Positions 23,303-33,693 of a DNA stretch of 64,000 nucleotides are shown here, piece after piece (position 1 is the stretch's first letter; the number at the start of each line of letters is the position of its first letter). The notes beneath the pieces are model-generated. The model was not told the DNA's origin, did not search any database, and worked only from the letters and a program-made list of their open reading frames with translations. The stretch comes from Ceratothoa steindachneri. Its lineage: Eukaryota; Arthropoda; Malacostraca; Isopoda; Cymothoidae. The translations under genes were made by a program, and so were the position numbers. The stretch spans positions 106,592,557 through 106,656,556 of the forward strand of contig OZ018321.1 in assembly GCA_963969495.1 (NCBI GenBank), written 5' to 3'.

Positions 23303-24852
23303 TGGCATAATGATGTTTGAGTGTGGCAGTGAATCTGTGACTGAAGTTGCCTTCTCCTATCCAGCTCTGGGGCTTGTTTGTGTATATATATTTCTTTCTG
23401 TATAATTGGATTTTTTGTACTGGCCAATATTTCTCAAGTGTAAGGCCCTATATACATATACCTAGTTCTGATTGTATACTATATTGCAATTGTTTGTTTT
23501 TCCTTTTTTTTGTGTTGTGTAAATAAAGTTATAATTAGATTAACTCCACATTATCCTTCCCTCAAACACCTAAGCTGCTCTGTTGGAGTGGAAGGGATCG
23601 TGACCCTGCTGCCACAATGTTTTTTGTGCCAAGTATTAGAACACTGACAGTAAGGCATCCACTGTGATGTCAATCAGAATTACAACTCCATTCAGTGATT
23701 AACCATAGTGTGTCTTAAATTTGCTGTAATCAGAAGCAGTGTTTCCACTCAGCTAAGCCTTAGCCCATTAAAAAAATTATGACAAGTTAATCTTATACTA
23801 TAAAAACGCTCAGAAGTATGTATGTATGTCCTTTATGAAAATCAAATCTACTGGACCAATCTTGATCAAACTTTGATGAGGGAATAGGTTTCAACCTAGA
23901 TTAAGTTTTATGCTAACATATGGGGAAATGGGGCATAATGCACCCACTAGGTGCCCCAAAATGGGGTCTGTATGTAGTAAAAAATTTTCATATTGACTCC
24001 TTTTGGAAATTTGATTAATAAAATTTGTAGAGAATCAAATAGTATTTGAGGTAGGGGTAACAGGTGCCCCAAGGGAGAGAATAGATTCTGTAATAGTCAT
24101 CAACTTGTTAACAAGTTCAAATTTGCTTCTGACCTGACCTGTATATTGCACAATATTGTGCAATACTTTGACCATAATATATAAAAACATAAGCATACTT
24201 AATACTTTGTTGGTGACACATTTGCTATTAGTGGAAGTACTTTATTATTGACATATTTATTGCAGACCATATTATTAATACAATTAAGACAAGTGCAGTT
24301 TATTTCCAAGCTTTGGCTTTTAACCTTTTTGTTAAATAATTTAAAGGAAATGCATTTAATTACCTTCCATGTTGGAATGAGTTTTTTCTTCCATTCTGCT
24401 ACACATTCTTCCCAACATTTTCCCTCAAGAAGAGTAATTCCCAGGTAAAATTGAGTTTGGCCAACTGGAGCAAAGATGATAACATCAAGGGCAGCCTTTA
24501 ATAGAGAGACAAGACAAAAATGTCATTGAAATTGTGTTGAATGATACCTAAATAAAAAGATTTTAAACGTATTAAAAAAGGTATTACTTACCTTAACAAG
24601 AGAATGCTTTAACTTTGTACCTTTGACAAAAAATCCAGCTATTTTAATCCAAGCATAAACAGTTGGAGCGGTAGCAAATGTTCCTAAAATAAAATACCGA
24701 AACATCTCCATTGGGTCAATTGCCTTCCTGGATTTATCCATATACTGCTGAACAAAATTAGAACTTGGCCACAACATTGAATATGTTGCCATTCCTCGTA
24801 AAACTGGATACTTACTAATAATATGTTTAACTTTATATACTATTTGCCACAT
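20734..24852 (-). CDS. Mpv17l: Mpv17-like membrane protein, three coding exons
   Basis: The only recognisable host gene. Coding exons on the minus strand are 24592-24852 (87 codons, from ATG), 24364-24495 (44 codons) and 20734-20925 (63 codons plus TAG), in total 194 residues, close to vertebrate MPV17L. All junctions are phase 0: donors AAG|GTAAGT and AAG|GTAATT, acceptors AAAG|GCT and TTTTCAG|GTT. The protein shows Mpv17/PMP22 landmarks: KYPVLRGMATYSMLW and FVQQYMD at the N-terminus, FAPVGQTQFYLGITLLEG in exon 2, and FFWPVVQTVNFTYVPERNR plus ASFVWAIFLSYMHH in exon 3 (the WP-x2-Q-x2-NF-x2-VP signature). Four hydrophobic segments fit the family, which sits in mitochondrial or peroxisomal membranes. 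An in-frame upstream ATG at 24874-24876 is an alternative start. No damage seen. Confidence 0.9.
22114..22432. repeat. Imperfect tandem duplication, unit about 160-170 bp
   Basis: Two adjacent diverged copies start at GAGAGGAAAG near 22114 and 22284. They share, in the same order, TTGTRATTGGCT, TGTGTGTGTGAT, ATCTACC, GCATCCACCAA and GTGTGCTGA or ACACTGA blocks. Intronic, non-coding. Confidence 0.6.
22959..23616 (+). repeat. Solo LTR with 4-bp target duplication
   Basis: The 658-bp sequence begins TGTAGTATTTAG and ends GCTGCCACA. It is flanked on both sides by ATGT (22955-22958 and 23617-23620), the 4-bp duplication typical of Gypsy-like integration. It contains a GT microsatellite (about 23270-23298), a TATATA stretch near 23385 and an AATAAA signal near 23522. 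No internal region is attached, so it is a solo LTR. The first 140 bp also occur at 49839-49973 and later parts at 54515-54800. Orientation is inferred from the AATAAA position. Confidence 0.75.
23790..24165 (+). mobile_element. Possible Helitron-like 5' end
   Basis: The stretch TCTTATACTATAAAAACGC followed by repeated TATG units resembles 5' termini of some arthropod Helitrons as I remember them. No CTRR plus hairpin 3' end was identified. Low certainty. Confidence 0.25.
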
Positions 24853-25566
24853 TTTTATTCTACTGAATAAAAACAACTTAATTAAAAATAAATTAAAGTT
24901 TTTTAAATAATTTATATGTTCCCATTATGAAATAGATGTCTGTAAGACACCTTCAGTCAGGTTAGATAATTTGGGAAAATACAGAAAATATATCTGAATT
25001 TGATTAACAAATCTGGTCAAAAGAACAAAGATTCATTAATTATAAGTAAAATCTTAAGACAATTAAAGTACAATCAATTTCCCAGTGAATGACTCAAAAT
25101 TTTCCCCAATGATACTGTTTAGGGTGAAATAATATGCACAGCTACAACTTAGATAACCTAAAAATAAAGGATTAATAAAGCCACTAGTGCCTATTAAAAT
25201 CATACCAGTCAGACCATACAAAACTCCATCAAGCCACCATCATGGTAGAATCTGCAGCCATTGGATTGCGTTATCAGCCATCAACCTGTAGGCTTATATT
25301 GAGATAAGAAGACTCAAAGCATGCAAATAAAAAAAAAATATATATATACATATAAGCCTGCAAAATCAGGCTTTACATATATGCTCCTCCCTATATATTG
25401 CCAAGCTTGTTTTGAATTATGACAAATTAGAGCTATTTTCAACATCCACAGGCAATAAGGTCATGGATTCCAAGAATCCATGACTGTAGTATTATTTCCT
25501 CAAGTCCAGCCTGCATCTAAATTTACTTTTGAAACAGTGACACCTTGCCTTATCATAAGTCTCCAG
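24853..25566. other. Upstream flank of the Mpv17-like gene
   Basis: AT-rich sequence 5' of the gene. It should hold the promoter and 5'UTR, but I see no element that I can name with confidence. A short A/AT-rich simple repeat lies at about 25327-25350. Confidence 0.4.
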
Positions 25567-26032
25567 CAGGGGTGGATCCATGACAAAAATAGGGGCGGGG
25601 GTCTAACCTAAATTCCTCCCTCTGAATAGTCTGAAAAAAGGTCATTGAACATTAATAATGGTATCTTACACAACATTGATTTGATAATAAATAACAGTGA
25701 CTCAGAGGCGAGTAAGCGCTAACTCACTCAAATCCAAACATTTTTTTTCCACACATCCGAAAATTGGGAAATGTAGTTTTGGGAAGTCAGTTAAGGTATA
25801 ATATTGAATTTAATCATTATTTTTTAAACTTACCTGTATTTTAGACATGTATCATATTCATATAAAGTACATTTGATTGTAAGGCTTTAAAAAACTTTTA
25901 TATTATATATTCTATATTATTGCATAACTCTCTTTGAATGGAAAAATACAAGTATGGCTTAAAAAAGAAATAAAAATGAGTCTGAAATTTGGAGAGGCTT
26001 CAGTCCCCTAGTCCCTCCTGGATTCGTACCTG
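25567..26032. mobile_element. hAT-like non-autonomous element (MITE)
   Basis: The 466-bp segment starts CAGGGGTGGATCCATGAC and ends with the inverted counterpart: read backwards, CAGGTACGAATCCAGGAGGG. CAGGG-type termini of this form are typical of hAT elements. The flanking 8-mers are GTCTCCAG and GTCTCATT, identical in the first five bases, as expected from a decayed 8-bp duplication. It has no transposase. Confidence 0.55.
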
Positions 26033-26204
26033 GTCTCATTTGAAAAACTGCATTTCTAATTTATCAATCCTGTTAAACATTTTAAAAATCTGGATGACCC
26101 TTAATAATATGGCATAGTTATATAAAATAAGAAATCCGCCTCTCACTTTCATACTTAGAATACATACATATAAATATATCGAGCATTGGCTTAGCTGAGT
26201 AGAA

Positions 26205-26285
26205 ACCTCGCTTCTGATTTTAGCGAAGTTAAGCCTCATTGGATGTGGTTAGTCACTGGATGGAGTCACAATTTGGGATGACTTC
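26205..26285 (+). pseudogene. 5S rRNA-like relic
   Basis: The run TCTGATTTTAGCGAAGTTAAGC followed by GGTTAGTCACTGGATGG parallels the internal promoter half of 5S rRNA (GATC..CGAAGTTAAGC, then GGT(C/T)AGTACTTGGATGG), in the right order and spacing. The 5' half of 5S is not recognisable. It could be a degenerate 5S pseudogene or the head of a 5S-derived SINE. Confidence 0.5.
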
Positions 26286-26789
26286 CCGGTAGCTGCCATA
26301 ACTGACATTAATCAGTAGGCTTCCACTAAGAAATAGAGGCATGTTTATTGAGTGCAGATCTGTAGTAAAACCGCTATCATTAAAAGGTATATATATAGTT
26401 AAACAGATAGACAAATAGATATGAATTAAACCCTCAGCAGTTCACAGAAATGTACATTATAATTCAAAACTCAAATTTTTGCAAGATACGAGTTCTTTGT
26501 AACCAACTCTCTTACTTGCTGATCAAATTCTATAGGTACTTCATTTCTACAAACCCCTATGATACCACAGCAAAGAAGTGTCCTGTAAGCATCAATTTCA
26601 CAATACTGTTAACAAATTCTCTTTTCTTAAATATTTCTTTGAAAATGCTTCAAAATTTTCTAGATCAAAATCCTCTTATGTCATATGCTTTTGGTGCCAC
26701 CCAATTTTCAAGATAGGATAGAAAAAGTGTCCATCTGTCTACTGGCCATCAAAGTGTAAAATTAACTGGCAATATTGAGAGGTGATCTA

Positions 26790-27177
26790 TCATTATGAGG
26801 GTAGTATTCATAAACTCTTCAAAACCTGTAAAGTAGAGGACAGTAACTTCCTCTTGACTCTTGCAAATCTTTTATCTCTTCCTCTTGGCCATAGTATTCT
26901 TCCAGGAACTTGGGCCATAACCTCCACTGGGTTTGACGTTAATGCCTCCTTGTATGATTGGAATTCTGGAACACTACTTTTATGTTTCCTCCCCCATACA
27001 TGCACAGACGCTCCCCCATACCCTTCAAACTCACAATCTTCTAAAATTTCAAAAACATCTTCCCACAACAATCTTTCTCCCACCCATTGCATTTTTTCCT
27101 TCATGCTTGCATTCACATATTCACACATATCACTTAGGATGGTACTCAAGAACTTTCTCATTAACTCATTGTCATTT
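26790..27177 (-). pseudogene. Gypsy gag fragment (older copy) interrupted by LTR L1
   Basis: The minus-strand frame 26808-27209 encodes NELMRKFLSTILSDMCEYV, GERLLWEDVFEILEDCEFE and SYKEALTSNPVEVMAQVPG. These align with the gag of the young Gypsy (PLMRKFLDTIPRKVSEWL, GERLMWEDVLELLEDGRF, SYRDALKAAPAGVMSNF). The fragment stops exactly at the LTR terminus at 27178, with no primer binding site between. The best reading is that another Gypsy of the same family integrated into this older gag. It also contains the TA dinucleotide (26953-26954) that is the mariner target in the sister copy. Confidence 0.7.
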
Positions 27178-28110
27178 TGTAGCAGACGGTGCTGGAAACC
27201 ACCCACCACAAGGGTCTGCTCACTCGATCATGAGACACCCGTTAGATTGGAAAGAGGCTCAAGGAAACGTAAATACTCAATTTTATTTTATTTAGAAAAA
27301 AATATATATATATATATTTTCCCAACACCCAGTGCAATCACAAAAAAAATAATACATACAGAACAAGGAAAAACAAATAACTCCAACTAAAGCAATAATA
27401 TTAGGTGCATGCAACAAATTTGGTAAATATATATAATGGCCTACACACAACCTTGCGAGCGAGCTCTCCCACTCAAATGTAGTTTTGGCCCAACCATAAC
27501 TACAAGCCACCTTGACTTTGTGATCACTAATTTGCCCGGGGGCTGTCTCTTTAAAGTTCTTGTGTGTTTAGTGATTCCTCTCACTCTTCTTGAGTGTAGA
27601 GTGGGGGGAAAGGGTGCTGGTGTCTGGCTTGATCCATCTCATCCTCATTCTGACTCAGGCCTGATTTGTCTCATCCTCATTCCTACGAATGATGGACCAG
27701 AGGAGACGACGGCTGTGACCCCAAAATCGCGCCACACACGTCTCTCAGTCCCACACTCCTCAGCTCCTTCCTCACTCCAAAATGAGGTACCTTAGGAGCT
27801 GGAAAAAGGGGAAAAGAAATTACCACCTGCTCGCTCCTTAATGATGTTACATTATTACCCCTCCCTTATAAGCATATATACCATCCACACACACATAGCT
27901 ACTTATACACACCTGGCTTTCCCTCCAGCTCCGATTGCGTTAGTTCACTCGCTCAAAAGTTTAATATCAGTTGAGGGGAGGCCTCCGGCGAAAGACAGGG
28001 GCCCCAATACTGCTTCCAGGCAGCCTGTCCTCCCTCCTTCCCCGGAACCTGAAACAAAACGTTGTCACAGGTAAGTTGAGGTGAAAAAAACAACAACAAA
28101 AACTACCACA
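27178..28110 (-). repeat. LTR L1, 3' LTR of the decayed minus-strand Gypsy
   Basis: Read on the minus strand, the LTR starts TGTGGTAGTTTTTG right after a purine tract (complement of 28111-28123) and ends GTCTGCTACA. These ends mirror the young Gypsy LTR, which starts TGTGGTGG after GGAAGGAGGGG and ends CCCGCTACA. A short AT-dinucleotide run lies at about 27300-27319. It shares segments with LTR L2 at 44453-45540 but is strongly diverged from it. Confidence 0.7.
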
Positions 28111-28123
28111 TCCTTCCCTCTTA
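28111..28123 (-). promoter_or_regulatory. Polypurine tract of the minus-strand Gypsy
   Basis: The minus strand reads AAGAGGGAAGGA immediately before the LTR start TGTGG, the usual place for plus-strand priming in LTR retrotransposons. Confidence 0.6.
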
Positions 28124-28317
28124 AGTTCGCCTCCATCTCACTCTGCCCCCAATCTCCACCAATTATCTCCTCCCCAACTTCATTCTGTACTTACTCTCTC
28201 ACAACCATTCCAACACTTTCATCATCACCCAATCATACTCTTTGCACTGCCTCTTCTCCTAGTAACAGGGCCTATTGATGTTTCAGTCATTTGTCGCGAT
28301 GTCCTCTCTTTGTCATG

Positions 28318-31300
28318 TCAGTCTGTGTCCTCTTCTACATGCACTTTATCTACACACACATCTGATACTCCCTGATCAATCCCACTCAAATCTTCAACCA
28401 GCTTTTCTACTTTGTCCATCAATCCTTCCCATTCTTTCATAGTATTCATTGAATCTTGGTCTAAATGCACACTCATCTCATTTATACTCACTAACATTGA
28501 CTGAGACAATGAAAACTTACAAATACTATATGTTCCATCAAATCCTCTCTCCCGATCTGGTAAAAATCCAGAAAACTCATTCACCTCACATTTACCAAAC
28601 TGTTCAGTCCATCTATCCTTCCCCCTCCATGCTCAACTAACACTAACTGCTTCGCCTCTAAAGCACTAGCTATATCATTCAATGCTTCAAGGTATTCCAT
28701 GCTTTCAAAAAGATACTCATTCACCAGGTGTTGCAACAAATATTCAAGAGGTTCATGCCACTTCCCTAACTGACTTCCCTAACTGATGCTGATGCGCTCT
28801 ACATTCATCCAAACTTCCATCTTCTCTTTCACACATGATCACATTAGCCCATTCGACCAAAACTTTCTTACCACAAATGGACCTTCAAACTTCTCTTTCA
28901 ATTTATCCACATTCAGCATGCCTTTTGTTTCAATCTCTCTCAGCACTTTATCCCAAACACAAAAACTTTTAAACCTTGCATTCTCTCTTTTACCATAACT
29001 CAAAATCACTTTCACTAAGTCTCATACACGGCCTAATCATTCTCTCAAAATTCATTACATATTTACACAGTGACATTCCCGTCGCCTTATGTATAGTCAT
29101 ATTATACAACCAAAGTACTCTCCCTAAACATTCATCTCATTCTCTCCCATCTTTCACCACCAATTGTAACATCTTGCTCAAGGTTCTTATCATTCTTTTA
29201 GCCAAGCCATTCATGCTAGATACATACAGCGTCATTCGCAGATGATCAATCCCCCATTCATTCAACATCTCTTCAAAAGCACATCCTACAAACTCAGGTC
29301 CATTATCACAACATTCGCGCTGGCTTAGACACACACATTGGCAACAGTTTCTCACAACTCTAGCAACAGTCACAGGCATTTTATTCCTCAAAGGTGCAGC
29401 ATAAACAAACTTGCTCTTATGATCAACCATCACAACCATTCCAACTTGACCTTGCACAATCAAAGGCAAAGATACGCAATTGATTGCAACCATTTCAAAC
29501 AGTTCCTTCATGCACAATTTCAAAACAGGCAGACTCACATACACACTCTGGTATTTTCCCTTCTGACAAGCTTTGCAAGTAGTCGCAACATTCAAACAAA
29601 TTTTCATCAAAAATGGACTAAACACACACTCTTTCATGCACTCCCACAGCTTGTTCTTTCCCATATGTCCAAACCTCATGCATGATTTTCACCATCCTAA
29701 TTGCACCAGAAACTGAAAATACTGGAACATATACATCCTCCTCTTCTATCTTCATACAAAATAAATCACATCTCTACATAACGCAAACTTTTTAAACTCT
29801 TTCAATATACCACTCCATTCTTCAACAGAGACTCCTCAATACAATATCTTTCAGCTCACACACCATCAGACATGACTCTTGCATACTTTCAATATCATCT
29901 TCCATTAATAGATCTTCATTCATATTAACACTTGCTACTCCTGCAAATCTAGTCACACCTACAAGTTCTCTCTGCATATTTACCACAACCATACCATCTT
30001 TCATCAGGCACTCATTTCCTACATCCACCAAAATCACATTCCTTCGCAAGAAGTCAATCCCCAGCAAAAAGCAATAAAGTAGCTCAATCTTCCCTAACAC
30101 GACAAATTCATGCATCACATTTTCCAACTTTTCTATACTTACTTCCAAACTCCCCTCTTCCTATGCCTTCAAGTTTCCTTCTCCGAACCCAGAAATTGTG
30201 ATTGTAACATCTCGTCTAGGTATATTCCAACTCAGCTTCTCTACATCCCTCACCACTTTAGCATTCACCAAGGAAGTTTGCGCACGAATATCAATCATTC
30301 CACAATACCTTTTCCCATTTATTTGTAACACAATATGCATCCTCTTTTCAATCTCATGTTCACACACCACAATCGCAACTTTCATATCCTCAACCAAGAC
30401 CTCAGCAGCAACCCCATCATCATCATAAGCAAGTGCACACTCCTTGGGTACTTCATTCACATCTGTACATAATTCTTCTTGTCAATTAATCAATTATAAT
30501 GCACTTCACTCAGATTGTAAATGCAGCTCAGAGCCACTCTCTCTGCTCACCCCCTTACCACAATACACAGCAGGCTTTTCTCCTCCATAATGCGCATATA
30601 CACTCACACCAAACACCTTACTACCACTAAGACCTACTGGAACGGCATCACTCCCGGCAAACACATCACTTTCAATTCTTTCTTCAGCTTCTTCATATCA
30701 CCCATACCTAACTTATCAGGTCTTTTACACGCTTCTTCCAGAACAATTATTTGTAAGTCAATCACACTTTCAGGTACCTTAACTACTTATGCATTATTAG
30801 CCAAGTCTTGCAAGCCATAAAGCATGCTCTCAAACATAGAATTACCACCACCCTCACATCTCTTCCCAACAGTTAATACTTTTAGCAAATATTCAGGATT
30901 TATTCCAACAGTCACACTTTTATTTGCACTACCAGGTAATCTTGACATCAAATCTGCAATTTCATTCCTTTCACCGGGCAAATACTCTACCACAAAATCA
31001 AAATAACACAAATCTTCAATTGTCCTTGCAAGCCTGCTATCAACCAGGCTTTCAAGTATACTAAAGGTTGAAAATCCATTTGCACTACAAATTTCACTCC
31101 ATACAAAAAAGGTCTCAAGTGATTTCAAACAAAAACATAATGCAGCATTCTCTCTAAATTGCCATTCAAAACAAACATTCTCATCATACTCACATATTCT
31201 TATGTCTGGATTCCATCCAACCTTGATGCTAGACACTACATCCTTTTTCAATGGTACATTCTCAATAGCAAACATGTCTAATGCCTTCATCAAATTCAGT

Positions 31301-31715
31301 CTTACTTTTCTATCATGATTCACATACCATTGGCACCTCAAGCTTCTATTCCTCTTACATTCTATCATCCCCTGCTCCGAATCTACCACCATACCATTTT
31401 CTTTCAGAAACTTATACCTTAACAACATACATTTCTTATTTGCGCCATCTACCACACAAAACTCATCCTCACTCATTTGAACAGTGCTAACTAACACCTC
31501 CTTAAATCAGGCGATAATTGGCAGCTCTTTCTTTCCCAATCCAGCCAAACTACATCCACTTTCATAAGTTCCATTAACATTAATGCCTTCAAATGCTTGT
31601 TGAAATACCACATTCTCTCTCACCCCAATACACTACACATCTCGAGAACCCTTCTCTCACATTCATTACATTCAATATCTGCACACTAGAGGGTTCCACA
31701 GAAAGGAGCCTCTCA
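28318..31715 (-). pseudogene. Decayed Gypsy pol, RT deleted; PR1, RNase H remnant, OTU-like, PR2, integrase, tail
   Basis: A minus-strand relative of the young Gypsy pol in broken frames. From 5' to 3': the PR1 C-terminal part (SEDEFCVVDG, 31400-31490), then an in-frame jump over RT and most of RNase H to LARTIEDLCYFDFVVEYLPGE (about 30960-31060). An OTU-like stretch follows with GGGNSMFESM (Ser codon 30838-30840), PESVIDLQ and a late VHYN (about 30491-30505). A second protease region has GMIDIRAQTSLVN (30290-30330, active-site DTG decayed to DIR) and CFLLGIDFLR (about 30045-30080). The integrase (29137-29690) has KFVYAAP, CCDNGPEFVG and NGLAKRMIRTL. The tail at 28318-28584 has one NEFSGF motif. 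Confidence 0.8.
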
Positions 31716-32253
31716 TTACTCAGTTTTCCTGATTCACATTTTCCCCAATAGTCACAGGATTAGTTCTCTCATTTCTCCTACTTGCATTTTCTGGTCTCCT
31801 TACAGTTTGACACAACCTTGTTAAATGATCAACTACACCACACTTCTCACACACACTCCTCGGGCTAGTACACATTCTTGCATAATGTCCCATCTTCCCA
31901 CACTGGTACATTCAGGCATTCATTAATTAGGTGGCCTGATTGACCACATCCAAAACAGGACCCCGCTACCAGGCGACATTCTGCTCTCACATGGCCAACC
32001 TTGTTACACTCTCAACACCTCATTTGTTGATTCATACATCCATCCACTCTGCTTACATTCTGGTTGTCTTCATTCATACGATTTCTACCTGTAAAGTTCC
32101 TCCCATTACCAGTCATACCGCTTTTACCCCTGTTTCTCACTGCGCTACCACTTCGACTTTTTACCTGCTCCCAACCCATATAAACCCTTCTTGGCTCCTT
32201 AAGTCTTCCTCTTGGCCATAACTTCCACTGAGTTAGACATCAATGCCTCCTTG
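31716..32253 (-). pseudogene. Decayed Gypsy gag, zinc-knuckle part
   Basis: The minus strand encodes several CCHC knuckles in broken frames. The open part 31720-31911 has YQCGKMGHYARMC and CEKCGVVDHLTRLC, matching the last two knuckles of the young element (CGNCGKAGHYARMC, CSYCAMEGHSSEKC). Further knuckle relics extend to about 32140. The frame ends with AAC TGA as in the young gag. The rest of this gag lies beyond the mariner at 42394-42945. Confidence 0.75.
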
Positions 32254-32498
32254 TATTAGGTTGAGGAATAAGTTCTTGCATTTTTTTTAATGTCTTGATT
32301 TAAGTTTTGTTGACGTGATTTGTGCACATATTAAGAAAATAATAAATAATGAGAGCAAAATTTGCAAAGGTTAGGCTATGTCTCTTAACAGCATAGACTA
32401 TTAGGCTTTTGCTTAGGCTATGTCTTAAAGTTGAGTAATAAGTCATTGCGGTTTATTTAAAAGTTGTGTTAATTTAATTTTTGTTCTGTACACTCAAA

Positions 32499-32811
32499 AT
32501 GGAATGTCAAATTGAAAGAAAGGCGCATTTTCGACACTTGTTATTTATTTTTAATCGAGACAGGAACAATGCAAATGCAGCCAAAGCTCGTCGCGATATT
32601 TGTGCTGTGTAGGGAGAAAATGCTTTATCAGAAAGGACAGCTCAATGGTGATTTTCACGTTTCAAAAACGGTCATTTCAATCTTAATGACTAAGAACATT
32701 CTGGTCGCCCCATTAAGTTAGATGAAGATCGATTGAACGACCTTCTTCATGAAAATTCTCATCAATTAACTAGAGAATTGACTGTATAATTGGCGTGTGA
32801 TCAGAAAACTG
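32499..32811 (+). pseudogene. Mariner transposase, N-terminal part
   Basis: From the ATG at 32499 the frame reads the helix-turn-helix DNA-binding region of a mariner transposase: HFRHLLFIFNRDRNNANAA, KARRDICAV, ALSERTAQ, FKNGHFNLND and HSGRPIKLDEDRLNDLL. Four in-frame stops interrupt it, two of them at places where Tyr or Trp is expected. The frame is cut at AAA ACT G by the Gypsy LTR and continues at 41551. Confidence 0.85.
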
Positions 32812-33557
32812 TGTGGTGGAGCGAATGTGAGTGTGTGTAAAAGGGCCATTCTCCCACCCCTTTTCTAAGTACCCTCCCCCCTCCCTCTGTAAGAATGTGT
32901 GTGTGAATGGGAATGGGTTTGGTTTGGTTTTTGTTTGTTTGTTTTTTATTGATTAGCATGTTATTATAATTTTTTTTTTCTTATCTTTCCAGGCACCATA
33001 ATTTGGAAAGATAAATTACCCCTGTAATTGAAGCTATAACTGTTATTATTATTATACCAAAGGCCATTAGTATAGGACAAGGGTTCCAGGCCATGTTCTG
33101 TCCTATTTGATTGTGTATAAAATAGTTTAGCTTTAACGAAGGAGGGCTTATTAGAGCCACACAACTCTAACAAGGTTACCTATCTTAGTCCAAGCTCGGA
33201 GGTGCAATTTTGAATACAAAAATTTTGTAAGTAAAGGGACTGTATAACGTGAGCCCATCTTTTGTTGTTGATTGACTGTAGTAACCCAAATTTTATTTGG
33301 GTTGTTTGATTCTTATTGTTCCTAAAATCAATTAATAATAATTATAAGTGGGACTTATTTATTTTTTCTGATATATATATATATAGGCTCATTGGGTGCA
33401 CATTTACCCATATTTTTGTAAATATTGTATTTTTTTCGTGTTAGTAAAGGACTGTACATACAATCCGTTTCATTCTCCTTCGATTTCTCACGTCCGGATT
33501 AGTGTAGGAAGCGGGTTGGATCGATTGGGGTTAGTCTAAATTTTTCGGCCCGCTACA
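32812..33557 (+). repeat. 5' LTR of the young Gypsy
   Basis: 746 bp, TGTGGTGG...CCCGCTACA. It differs from the 3' LTR only by a few length changes in simple runs, one CpG C/T difference (CACGTCC versus CATGTCC) and perhaps one further base. It contains a TATAAAA box at 33116-33122. Confidence 0.95.
33116..33122 (+). promoter_or_regulatory. TATA box in the 5' LTR
   Basis: TATAAAA about 305 bp into the LTR, also present in the 3' LTR near 41107. It is the likely core promoter of the element transcript. Confidence 0.5.
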
Positions 33558-33559
33558 TT

Positions 33560-33577
33560 TGGCGCCCGAATAGGGAT
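33560..33577 (+). promoter_or_regulatory. Primer binding site, Lys-tRNA type
   Basis: TGGCGCCCGAATAGGGA starts two bases after the 5' LTR. It is complementary to the 3' end of a lysine tRNA of the Lys(UUU) type used by several retroelements (known site TGGCGCCCGAACAGGGA), with one difference. Confidence 0.8.
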
Positions 33578-33693
33578 GTGAGACTTCGAAACCGGGAGCG
33601 TGACGGGATTGGATTGCAGTCCATACCCAATTAGCGTGGCAGGTAGTTTGGTTGTTTTTCACCTTTGTCTATCGCGGTTACTAACCTGGGAGG

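Larger units (their letters stand above)
20926..24363 (-). other. Intron 2 of the Mpv17-like gene
   Basis: A 3438-bp intron between phase-0 coding exons. The donor reads GTAATT after TGG AAG, and the acceptor TTTTCAG precedes GTT GCT GTC. It has accumulated repeats: a tandem duplication near 22114-22432, a solo LTR at 22959-23616 and a possible Helitron end near 23790. The other intron (24496-24591) is only 96 bp. Confidence 0.85.
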
